A stretch of DNA of 32,534 nt, from the NCBI GenBank assembly GCA_018970205.1, contig JAGWWW010000015.1, positions 1 through 32,534 of the forward strand. The letters run 5' to 3'. How positions within the stretch are numbered: the first letter of the stretch is position 1; each line of letters starts with the position of its first letter. The stretch is from Actinomycetales bacterium. Lineage in GTDB: Bacteria > Actinomycetota > Actinomycetes > S36-B12 > UBA5976. The translations under genes were made by a program, and so were the position numbers. Positions 16,728 to 23,756 of this stretch are shown here, piece after piece. Under the pieces are notes generated by a model, which was given only the letters and a program-made list of their open reading frames with translations, made no database searches and was not told where the DNA came from.

Positions 16728-16909
16728 GAACGACCGACCCTGCGTGCCCGACATATCGGATTGACGTGGGGTGAAACTTGAGTGAATGTCCGGTGACCCG
16801 GAATCGCTTGCCGGCGCGCGTCCGCATTCATGACTTTCGGCGAGCGGCCTGCCCATTCACACCGGCGGCGCTCCTCTGCGATGGGTGTCAACGGCCGGGT
16901 GCAAGCGGC

Positions 16910-18103
16910 TCAGCCGACGGTGACGACTGGGCCTCCGGCGGGCAGCGACGGGTTGTCGTCACCGTCCTCCTGGTAGCCCATCTCATCCGCAAGGCGCATC
17001 GCCTCTTCGATGAGGACCTCGACGATCTGCGACTCCGGCACGGTCTTGATGACCTCGCCCTTGACGAAGATCTGTCCCTTGCCGTTGCCGCTGGCGACCC
17101 CGAGGTCGGCCTCGCGTGCCTCGCCGGGGCCGTTCACGACGCAGCCCATGACCGCCACCCGCAGGGGCACCTTCATGCCCTCCAACCCGGCGGTGACTTG
17201 GTTGGCCAGCGTGTAGACGTCGACTTGCGCGCGCCCGCAGGACGGGCAGGACACGATCTCCAGGCCGCGTTTGCGCAGGTTCAGGCTCTCCAGGATCTGC
17301 AGGCCGACCTTGACTTCCTCCACCGGCGGGGCCGAGAGCGACACACGGATGGTGTCGCCGATGCCCTGGCTGAGCAGCGCGCCGAAGGCGACTGCGCTCT
17401 TGATGGTGCCTTGGAATGCGGGGCCGGCCTCGGTCACGCCTAGGTGCAGCGGGTAGTCGCACTTCTCCGCGAGCAGGCGGTACGCGCGCACCATCACGAC
17501 CGGGTCGTGGTGTTTGACCGAGATCTTGATGTCGCGGAAGCCGTGCTCTTCGAACAGCGAGCATTCCCACAGCGCGGACTCGACCAGCGCCTCCGGGGTT
17601 GCCTTGCCGTACTTCTCCAGCAACCGCTTGTCCAGCGAGCCGGCATTCACCCCGATTCGGATGGGCGTGTTGGCGTCGCCGGCGGCCTTGGCGATCTCGC
17701 CGACCTTGTCGTCGAACTGCTTGATGTTGCCGGGGTTCACGCGCACCCCGGCGCAGCCGGCGTCGATGGCCGCGAACACGTACTTGGGCTGGAAGTGGAT
17801 GTCGGCGATGACGGGGATACCGGACTTGCGCGCGATCTGTGGCAGCGCTTCGGCGTCATCGGTGCTCGGCACCGCGACGCGCACGACCTGGCAGCCCGAC
17901 GCGGTCAGCTCCGCGATCTGCTGCAGCGTGGCGTTGACGTCCGCGGTCACCGTGGTCGCCATGGACTGCACGCTCACCGGGGCGTCGCCGCCGACCGCGA
18001 CCGGGGTCGAGTGGTGCTTCAGGACCAACTGCCGGCACGCACGCCGAGGGGCGAGCACGGGCGGCGGGGCGGAGGGCAATCCGAGTTCGGTGGCCATGGC
18101 CAC
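16910..18103 (-). CDS. ispG: 4-hydroxy-3-methylbut-2-enyl diphosphate synthase (flavodoxin)
   Basis: 397 residues from GTG 18103, or 395 from ATG 18097; the two cannot be separated since no Shine-Dalgarno is seen. The TIM-barrel part has [38 protein letters not shown] and RVNPGNIK. The C-terminal [4Fe-4S] domain has ligands C286 and C289 (SCPSCGR), C321 and E328 ([10 protein letters not shown]). It converts MEcPP to HMBPP, the penultimate step of the MEP isoprenoid pathway, and works with Dxr encoded 5.6 kb upstream on the same strand. In many Actinobacteria ispG directly follows rseP; here about 4 kb of accessory genes separate them. Confidence 0.97.
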   Translation of the reverse strand: MAMATELGLPSAPPPVLAPRRACRQLVLKHHSTPVAVGGDAPVSVQSMATTVTADVNATLQQIAELTASGCQVVRVAVPSTDDAEALPQIARKSGIPVIADIHFQPKYVFAAIDAGCAGVRVNPGNIKQFDDKVGEIAKAAGDANTPIRIGVNAGSLDKRLLEKYGKATPEALVESALWECSLFEEHGFRDIKISVKHHDPVVMVRAYRLLAEKCDYPLHLGVTEAGPAFQGTIKSAVAFGALLSQGIGDTIRVSLSAPPVEEVKVGLQILESLNLRKRGLEIVSCPSCGRAQVDVYTLANQVTAGLEGMKVPLRVAVMGCVVNGPGEAREADLGVASGNGKGQIFVKGEVIKTVPESQIVEVLIEEAMRLADEMGYQEDGDDNPSLPAGGPVVTVG

Positions 18104-18119
18104 ATTGTGGCACCGGTGT

Positions 18120-18135
18120 CCTGAGTCGGCTCAGG
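18120..18135. terminator. Short hairpin between the HEPN gene and ispG
   Basis: CCTGAG (18120-18125) and CTCAGG (18130-18135) pair around a TCGG loop (read on the plus strand). It lies about 78 nt past the HEPN stop and 17-23 nt before the ispG start on the minus strand. It could terminate the toxin-antitoxin transcript or sit in the ispG leader. The stem is short, so support is modest. Confidence 0.35.
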
Positions 18136-18212
18136 CTCACAGCCCCGGTGGCACCTCACTGCAGGTGACGCGTGTGCGAGGCGACCGTACGGCAAACGCC
18201 GCCCAGTCGGGG

Positions 18213-18602
18213 CTACACCAGACGCTGACCGATGACCAGCGCATCCATGGCCCGCTTGGCCCTCTTCAAGTCCGTCGCCGTCGCCGGGGCGTGCCCGTAG
18301 CCTGCTTTGGATTTCATCTCCAGCAGCGCAGCAAGGTGTGTGGCCAGAGCCGGGTCAACCTGGCGTAGAAGGGCTACCGCCTCGCCGTGGTTGTCACCGC
18401 GCGCGTGCACTCCCAGCCGAGCGCAGGTGAGCACATCCGATGCCGCGATGCCCGCGTGTACCGCCAGAGTGACGCACACGTCGGCCACGTCGCCGGGCTC
18501 GTCGGCGTACTCCCACACAGTGTTGAACGCGTCGGCGAACTGTTCCGCTTTCGTGCGTCTGCCGGCACGCACGTGCGAGTCGCACGGGCGGGTTCTCACC
18601 AT
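18213..18602 (-). CDS. HEPN-like protein, predicted toxin of a HEPN/MNT pair
   Basis: 129 residues from ATG 18602, chosen because it lies 4 nt after the stop of the nucleotidyltransferase gene; the frame is open upstream but overlaps that gene. It is mostly alpha-helical: AEQFADAFNTVWEY, a DVADVCVTLAVHAGIAASDVLTCARLG helix, and EAVALLRQVDPALATHLAALLEMKSKAGYG. The layout resembles small actinobacterial HEPN-fold proteins. The classic HEPN RNase motif R-x4-6-H is not clearly present; the nearest are R62-LGV-H66 and R68-GDN-H72. Pairing with an upstream MNT-family nucleotidyltransferase is the organisation of HEPN/MNT (HepT/MntA, type VII) toxin-antitoxin modules, where the HEPN protein is the RNase toxin. 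The family call is inferred from fold pattern and context. Confidence 0.7.
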   Translation of the reverse strand: MVRTRPCDSHVRAGRRTKAEQFADAFNTVWEYADEPGDVADVCVTLAVHAGIAASDVLTCARLGVHARGDNHGEAVALLRQVDPALATHLAALLEMKSKAGYGHAPATATDLKRAKRAMDALVIGQRLV

Positions 18603-18606
18603 CGGC

Positions 18607-19227
18607 TCATGCCCCGCGCCGCTGCGACCGCGCGAGCCAATCAGGCTCTCCGGCGAACGCCACCCCGTCACGCACCACGTCCTTGAACAGGGAGTCGTCT
18701 GGCGCGCTCGCGGCCACTTCGGACTCAGAGAAGGACACCGCTCGGAGATCGTTGCCCGTCCAGCGAGTCACCATCGCGCTGAGCCGGTCGACTTGCTCCC
18801 GCCACAACTGCTCATCGACGTCGTCAGCATGCACGAGCAGAACGTCGATGTCACTGGCTGTTGTGTGCGCGCCGCGGGCAGCGGACCCGAACAGCGCGGC
18901 GAATACTGGGGCCGCAGTCCAGCCGGCGACCACACTGCGGAGGTTCGCGACGAGCGCCTCCTTCTGGTGTGCAAGGCCGATGATCGCCGCACAAGCAAGA
19001 TGGTCACGGTTGAGTCGGTACAAACTGGGACGACCGGCGTGCGCCTGCTCGACGATTCCTTGCGCGACCAGACGGGCCAGAACCTTGTCGATGCCCCGCT
19101 TGGTCCGCGTGGGCAGGAGCGCGTGCACACGTGAAGCAGTGAAGGTCGCATCGGCGTGCGCCAACACGTTGAGCACGTCACCATCAAGTGTGGGCGTGAC
19201 AACTGCGAGGGGACGTGAGAGATCCAT
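18607..19227 (-). CDS. Winged-helix plus MNT nucleotidyltransferase, predicted antitoxin
   Basis: 206 residues from ATG 19227 with AAAGGAG 4 nt upstream. Residues 10-75 look like a winged helix-turn-helix (LDGDVLNVLAHADATFTASRVHALL... GIDKVLARLVAQGIVEQ... SLYRLNRDHL). Residues 105-165 form a minimal nucleotidyltransferase domain with FGSAARG (G114-S115) and SDIDVLLV (D126, D128); D160 may be the third metal carboxylate. In characterised MntA/HepT pairs the MNT protein neutralises the HEPN RNase by adding AMP to a tyrosine; the Tyr at 102 of the HEPN protein is a candidate, which is speculation. The N-terminal DNA-binding domain together with twin palindromes directly upstream suggests autoregulation. 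Confidence 0.82.
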   Translation of the reverse strand: MDLSRPLAVVTPTLDGDVLNVLAHADATFTASRVHALLPTRTKRGIDKVLARLVAQGIVEQAHAGRPSLYRLNRDHLACAAIIGLAHQKEALVANLRSVVAGWTAAPVFAALFGSAARGAHTTASDIDVLLVHADDVDEQLWREQVDRLSAMVTRWTGNDLRAVSFSESEVAASAPDDSLFKDVVRDGVAFAGEPDWLARSQRRGA

Positions 19228-19239
19228 GCTGCTCCTTTA

Positions 19240-19253
19240 GGAATTATTGTTCC
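19240..19253. promoter_or_regulatory. Operator-like palindrome, proximal box
   Basis: GGAATTATTGTTCC is an imperfect palindrome with GGAA/TTCC arms. It is 12 nt upstream of the antitoxin ATG, next to its Shine-Dalgarno, and its centre is 20 bp from that of the distal box, close to two helical turns, so two dimers could bind the same face of the DNA. Confidence 0.6.
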
Positions 19254-19259
19254 ATAGTC

Positions 19260-19273
19260 GGAACTATAGTTCC
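19260..19273. promoter_or_regulatory. Operator-like perfect palindrome, distal box, overlapping a -10
   Basis: GGAACTATAGTTCC is a perfect 14-bp palindrome. It contains TATAGT, a good -10 hexamer, which on the minus strand ends 35 nt before the antitoxin ATG and leaves room for a short leader with the Shine-Dalgarno. Binding here would block the promoter. No clear -35 hexamer is seen. Confidence 0.65.
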
Positions 19274-19392
19274 TCAATCCGTGCCTGAGTACCCGCTTGG
19301 TCAGCCCTGGGGACCAGCGCGCCACGGTGGGCCTGTCGGCCGCGTGAGGCGCCTGGCTCACACCTCCCTCTGGGTGCGCATGTTGAGCTCCT

Positions 19393-19442
19393 TGCTGACA
19401 GCGAACCTGACGGACCGTGCTGACAGCGAACCTGACGGACCG
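19393..19442. repeat. 25-bp direct repeat, two exact copies plus a partial third
   Basis: The unit starting TGCTGACAGCGAACC occurs at 19393-19417 and again, identically, at 19418-19442; a third copy begins at 19443 and breaks after six bases. It lies between the deacetylase stop and the antitoxin promoter, outside any recognised gene. Confidence 0.85.
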
Positions 19443-19534
19443 TGCTGAGAGAGCAACCGGCTGAGGTCCCGATGACCACTGCCAGACCGGCACCAAGGAT
19501 GCATGCGAGACGCCGTCACCACAGTGCGTCGGAC

Positions 19535-20413
19535 TCAGTTTCCGGCGACCCCGGCGACGAAGGCGGCCCAGCACGCGGGGGTGGCGTCGTCGGGGCGGTA
19601 CCCGCCGGCGCCGGTCACCAGCAGCGGCGCGTGTGGAAGTCGGCGGCGCAGCAGCGCGCCCGCACGTTGGTAGCCGTCCTCGGTGTAGCGCAGTGCGGCC
19701 AGCGGGTCGTCGCGGTGGCCGTCGGCGCCGGCGGCGACGAACACCAGCGTCGGCTCGAACTCACCAGCGAGGTCGAGGAACCGCTCGACGGCTCCGAGCA
19801 GGTGGACGTCCCCGGAGCCAGCGGACAGCGGCTCGTTGTAGACGTTCAACTCCGGCTCGTCGCGTAGCCCGGTGCCCGGGAAGATCCCGACCTGGTGGAC
19901 GGAGAAAGTGAGCACATGCGGCATCGGAGCGCAGAGCGCCTCAGTGCCGTCCCCGTGGTGGGCGTCGATGTCCAGCACCGCCACTCGGTGGCCGGACTCC
20001 CCCGCAATGTCGGCGGCGATGGCGAGGTCGGCGAACACGCAGAACCCCGATGAGTGGTCGGTGTGGGCGTGGTGTTTGCCGCCGGCGAGGTTCACAGCCA
20101 CCCCGGAGGCACCGGAGGTCAAGGCATCGAGCGCGGTCAGCGTGCCGCCCGCGAACAAGGCCGCCAGCGCGGCCAGGTCCGGGCGCGGACCTTCCCACTC
20201 GTCGCATTCATGGTCATCGAGCACCTGCGAGACGTAACCGGGGGTATGCACCCGCAGCAGATCCTGCCGTGAGGCTGGCCGCGGCGCGACCACGCGTACC
20301 CCCGGCTGCGTTGAGATCAGCGCCGCCGCATTCGGATAGCGCCGGCCCTGGGTGGGGTGGCCGCTGCCGAGGACCCAGCCGGCGTAGGCCGGGTCATGAA
20401 CCAGAGTTGTCAT
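19535..20413 (-). CDS. Histone deacetylase superfamily hydrolase
   Basis: 292 residues, the usual size of bacterial single-domain members (AcuC, acetylpolyamine amidohydrolase and relatives). Active-site features are intact: the His pair in GGKHHAH (H114, H115), zinc ligands D150 and H152 in DIDAHHGDG, the second zinc Asp D231 in AGADGHRDDPLA, and the catalytic Tyr Y272 in GAGGY. Such enzymes remove acetyl groups from acetyl-lysine, acetylpolyamines or similar amides; the substrate cannot be read from sequence. The ATG is preceded by GGAGG within the upstream VWA gene, and the two coding regions overlap by 20 nt, so expression is probably coupled. Confidence 0.92.
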   Translation of the reverse strand: MTTLVHDPAYAGWVLGSGHPTQGRRYPNAAALISTQPGVRVVAPRPASRQDLLRVHTPGYVSQVLDDHECDEWEGPRPDLAALAALFAGGTLTALDALTSGASGVAVNLAGGKHHAHTDHSSGFCVFADLAIAADIAGESGHRVAVLDIDAHHGDGTEALCAPMPHVLTFSVHQVGIFPGTGLRDEPELNVYNEPLSAGSGDVHLLGAVERFLDLAGEFEPTLVFVAAGADGHRDDPLAALRYTEDGYQRAGALLRRRLPHAPLLVTGAGGYRPDDATPACWAAFVAGVAGN

Positions 20414-21710
20414 CGTCCTCCATGGGCATCGGGCGGCGCTGACGTCCGCGGGACTTCTGCGACCAATTCTCGCGCGCGAACTTCATCGACGACTCGCGCT
20501 CGCGCCTGGACAGCCGCTCGCGAATTTCAATGAGGTCCGCGATTTCCTCCAGAGCTCGGCGGTGCGTGACCTCGTCGACGGAGTCCTTCGCCGCGTCGAG
20601 GCCGGAGCGGATCTGGACGGTCGCATCCTCGAGTTGAGTGACCGCGAGAGCGTCGTCTCCGCGGCTCATCGCCTCGAAGGCCTCGCGCTTTGTGTCCTGC
20701 ATCACCGCGAGCAGTCGCTCGATGCGGACCTGCGGGTTGGTGATGATCACCTCATCGACGTTGTCGGTGACGTCGACCTCTACGGTCGATGTGACCCGGT
20801 GCTGCTCGAGCGTGGCAACGAGCACGTACTCGATGGTGATGGCGAGCACCGGCAACGGCCCGGCCTGCGCCTGCGCGGAGACGTCGATGTCGAGCAGGTA
20901 CCGGCGCTGCTCCTCGCCGTAGAGGTCGCCGAGGCTGATGACTAGTTCGTCGCCCTCGACCCACGCCGGCACGCGCTGCAGCAGTCGGACGAAACTCGCC
21001 GCGGGCTCGCCGGTGAGCGAGCGCAGACGCACATGCGCGTTCATGGCGCACACCCCGAGCAACCCGTCGACCTGCTGTTGGAGCAATGCGATGGCCGAGT
21101 CGTCTTGCTCCGCGTACACGTGATTGCCGCGACCTCCGGTGGCGAGGGCGTCAAGCAGCTCTTCGTTGTAGCCCTGACCGATGCCGAGGGTGGAGGTGGT
21201 GACGCGCTGGCTGGAGCACTCCGAGGCGAGGGCCTCGAAGGTCGCGGCGTCGCGGTTGCCGGCGTTCGCGTGGCCGTCGGAGAGCAGCAAGATCGTGCCG
21301 CCGCCATCGGGCAGCCGGCGGCGCGACTCGGAGATGCCGAGGGTGTAGCCGGCGCTGATGTCGGTGCTGCCGCCAGGCGTGACCGAGCGGACCGCACCGA
21401 GGATCTCGACGATGTCGTGCTCGCGCATCGGCAGATTCGGCACCGCCACATTGGCGTGGTCGTCGAACACGACCATGCCGAAGCAGTCGTCGGGGTGCAG
21501 CCTCGTGACCAGGGCGCTGACTGCCTGCTGGGCGGCAGCCAGGCGCGGCCCGCCCATGGAGCCGGAGCGGTCGAGCACGATCTGCACCGACTGTGCGGGG
21601 CGAGCCTGCGGCGCGGGGGCCGGTGGTGCGGTGATGTCGAGCATCACGCTGACGCACTGACGCGTGCCCAGCGCGATGACGTTCATGTCTGCGACGGCTT
21701 TGAGTTCCAT
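20394..21710 (-). CDS. Cytosolic von Willebrand factor A domain protein
   Basis: 438 residues from ATG 21710 with AGGGGGAG 4 nt upstream. A VWA domain occupies about residues 40-210 with an intact metal-ion-dependent adhesion site: D47-R-S49-G-S51, T116 in GGSTDIS, and D145 in LLLSDGHANAG. A beta-rich region follows (about 220-330), then a charged helical C-terminal part (335-430: TKREAFEAMSRGDDALAVTQLEDA... REERERSS-like) and a short acidic end. There is no signal peptide or membrane segment, so it is probably cytosolic. Proteins of this layout often scaffold metal-dependent complexes; the role here is unknown. The overlap with the deacetylase gene suggests a joint function. Confidence 0.88.
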   Translation of the reverse strand: MELKAVADMNVIALGTRQCVSVMLDITAPPAPAPQARPAQSVQIVLDRSGSMGGPRLAAAQQAVSALVTRLHPDDCFGMVVFDDHANVAVPNLPMREHDIVEILGAVRSVTPGGSTDISAGYTLGISESRRRLPDGGGTILLLSDGHANAGNRDAATFEALASECSSQRVTTSTLGIGQGYNEELLDALATGGRGNHVYAEQDDSAIALLQQQVDGLLGVCAMNAHVRLRSLTGEPAASFVRLLQRVPAWVEGDELVISLGDLYGEEQRRYLLDIDVSAQAQAGPLPVLAITIEYVLVATLEQHRVTSTVEVDVTDNVDEVIITNPQVRIERLLAVMQDTKREAFEAMSRGDDALAVTQLEDATVQIRSGLDAAKDSVDEVTHRRALEEIADLIEIRERLSRRERESSMKFARENWSQKSRGRQRRPMPMEDDDNSGS

Positions 21711-22166
21711 GGCTCCCCCTTATCCGGCCGGGGTTCCCGTCCGTCTGTGGCATGCGCCGGGCGCGGTCGCGCCGACGGCTAGGTGACGCTCCCCCGTGGG
21801 CGCAACCGCCGCCTATCCGCCGACGGCACCGGGGAAAGCCCGGGCGCGAGGGGGTCGCAGCGGGTGTGCGTCCGCACGATGCCGCAGGCCTCGGTCGGTC
21901 TCGACAAGGGCCAGCTGGCGTCACCGACGACCACAACAGGTGTCGCACGGCAGGTATTCCCCAGGCACGGACACGCCGCTTGCGGCATGAGGATGGGCGG
22001 AAGCATGCCGTTGGGCACGGTCGAAGACCGGCTGCATGCGCAAGGGCACGACTGCCCACGACGCCCGGCGGTGTGGGGCGAGGTGCGCCGCACCATGCCG
22101 GCGCCCGCATTCGATGACCGGGGCGACGTGGAAGGACTGGCCCTTCCACACGCAACACCTGCTGGC
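21711..22166. other. rseP-VWA intergenic region
   Basis: 456 bp with open frames on both strands but no family resemblance in any of them. A hairpin right after rseP (22128-22149) is the only clear element. A short GCCGC/GCGGC repeat near 21975-21986 is weak. The promoter of the VWA-deacetylase pair is expected at the left side but was not recognised. Confidence 0.5.
22128..22149 (-). terminator. Hairpin 3' of rseP, probable terminator
   Basis: GTGGAAGG (22128-22135) pairs exactly with CCTTCCAC (22142-22149) around a 6-nt loop. On the rseP strand it begins 18 nt after the stop codon. There is no T-run. Position and symmetry fit a high-GC intrinsic terminator. Confidence 0.55.
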
Positions 22167-23432
22167 CTACAGCGAGATCGGCCGCACGATGTCCGCGAGC
22201 ATGACCACGGCCGACATGAGGATGAGCAGCGTCGCCACCACGTAGGCCACCGGCAGCATCCGCGCGGTGTCGGCCGGGCCGGGGTCGGGCCGGCCGCGCA
22301 ATCGGGCGAGGGCCCGCCGCGTCGCCTCGAACAGGCCGCCGGCGATGTGGCCCCCGTCCAAGGGCAGCAGCGGCAGCATGTTGAACAAGAACAGGAACAG
22401 GTTCAGCGAGCCGACGAGCGCGAGGAACATCGCGGTGATTCCGCGCGCATCCGCGCCGGAGGACGCGATCTGGCCCCCGACGTCAGCGATTCCCACGACC
22501 GACACCGGACCTTGGGCTTCGCGCGGGGCACCCGTCACCAACGACACCGTCAGGTGGACCACGCTCGCAGGCAGCGCCACCAGCGCCTGCACCGAAGAGG
22601 TAGTCAGTTCCCACACGGCTGATCGGACATCGGCGACGGTGCCGGGCTTGTAATCGACTGTGGCCACCCCGCCGAGGAAGCCGTACGTCTTGCCGTCGAC
22701 CACGCGAGAGGGCAGCGGCCCGGTGACCGTCGTGGTGGAACCGTCGGGCCGGCGCACGGCCACTGTCACGGACTCCCCTGCGCGCGGCCGGACCCTCGCG
22801 CTGACGTCCGCCCAACTCCCCACCGCCACGCCGTCGATCGCGGTGACCACGTCGCCGGCGCGCAGCCCATGGACCGCGGCGAAACTGCGTTCGCCTCCGG
22901 CGCAGCCGCCGTCGTCGCTGGCGACGCCCCCGGGGTTGGCAGTCGTGGGCACGCAGGCGACGACCTGCGCCAATTTGGCTGTCAGCACGGGGCTGCCGAT
23001 GCCGAGCACCGCCACCCCGAAGAAGACGAAGCACAGGAGCAGGTTCATCACCGGCCCGCCGGCCATGATCACCAGCCGCTTGCGCACCGGCAGTCGCCAG
23101 AACTCCCGGCCGACGTCGGAGGCGTCAACCTCAGCGAGTGAGTCCGCGCGGGCGCGCTCGATGGCGGCGGCGAACCGGCCCCGGGGCGCGCGGCCTTCGG
23201 CCGCGGGCGGGAACATGCCGATCATCCGGATGTAGCCGCCGAGCGGGATGACCTTGACGCCGTACTCGGTCTCACCGCGGCGCCGTGACCACAGGGTCGG
23301 GCCGAAGCCGACCATGAACTGCGTGACCTTCACGCCGAACCGGCGGGCGGGCAGGAAGTGGCCGAGCTCGTGGAGCGCGATGGAGAGGGCGATGCCGGTG
23401 AGGACGATGACGATGCCGAGCGCGTTGCTCAT
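22167..23432 (-). CDS. rseP: Site-2 protease, RseP/Rip1-type zinc metalloprotease
   Basis: 421 residues from ATG 23432, which has GGAAGGAGG upstream. The first membrane segment carries the zinc site HELGH (H21-E22-H25); FGVKVTQFMVGFGPTLWS and IPLGGYIRMIGMFPP follow. A second membrane segment (MNLLLCFVFFGVAVLGIG), a PDZ domain (HGLRAGDVVTAIDGVAVGSWADV), and C-terminal segments with the third metal ligand in NMLPLLPLDGGHI complete the architecture. These proteases cut transmembrane anti-sigma factors or other membrane proteins within the bilayer. The gene lies between dxr and ispG as in most Actinobacteria, though accessory genes separate it from ispG. Confidence 0.95.
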   Translation of the reverse strand: MSNALGIVIVLTGIALSIALHELGHFLPARRFGVKVTQFMVGFGPTLWSRRRGETEYGVKVIPLGGYIRMIGMFPPAAEGRAPRGRFAAAIERARADSLAEVDASDVGREFWRLPVRKRLVIMAGGPVMNLLLCFVFFGVAVLGIGSPVLTAKLAQVVACVPTTANPGGVASDDGGCAGGERSFAAVHGLRAGDVVTAIDGVAVGSWADVSARVRPRAGESVTVAVRRPDGSTTTVTGPLPSRVVDGKTYGFLGGVATVDYKPGTVADVRSAVWELTTSSVQALVALPASVVHLTVSLVTGAPREAQGPVSVVGIADVGGQIASSGADARGITAMFLALVGSLNLFLFLFNMLPLLPLDGGHIAGGLFEATRRALARLRGRPDPGPADTARMLPVAYVVATLLILMSAVVMLADIVRPISL

Positions 23433-23756
23433 TGCCGCCCCTCCTTCCGCCGACCGTTGCCGAATGCTCGCACACACGCACGTCACCGCAAGGCGACGAG
23501 CGCCCCGCTGAGCCTGCCACGCTTTCGCTGGCAAGGCGCCCCGACACCGGACTGCGTCGTGCGATGACCACAGGGATCAGCCTGTCGAGCGACGGAGTAC
23601 GCGCACGCGTTGCGGCCAACGAGACTGACGTCCGCGCGAACCAGCTCTCGCTCAGTTGGGCGACCCGCCGACGGCGTGGCCGGGGGCGCGACAGCCTCAC
23701 GCGGCGGCCGATGCTGCGACCGGCCTGGCCGGCTGAGTCCTGCTGCAACCCTCGGA
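23433..23756. other. dxr-rseP intergenic region
   Basis: 324 bp between the dxr stop and the rseP start. No gene recognised. Two weak hairpins are visible: TGCCA/TGGCA with an inner GC/GC pair at 23515-23533, and CCGGC/GCCGG at 23720-23732, 25 nt after the dxr stop, which may end the dxr transcript. Confidence 0.45.

Larger units (their letters stand above)
19228..19534. other. Intergenic region upstream of the toxin-antitoxin operon
   Basis: 307 bp between the deacetylase stop and the antitoxin start. It contains the twin palindromic boxes and a -10-like TATAGT next to the antitoxin gene, and a 25-bp direct repeat further away. The last 40 bp before the antitoxin gene are distinctly AT-richer than the rest of the window. 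No gene was recognised. Confidence 0.6.

Noticed and set aside
21783-22160. Candidate small genes in the rseP-VWA gap on either strand
   Set aside because: Frames lack a convincing ribosome binding site, show no domain, and those on the plus strand run on antisense into rseP.
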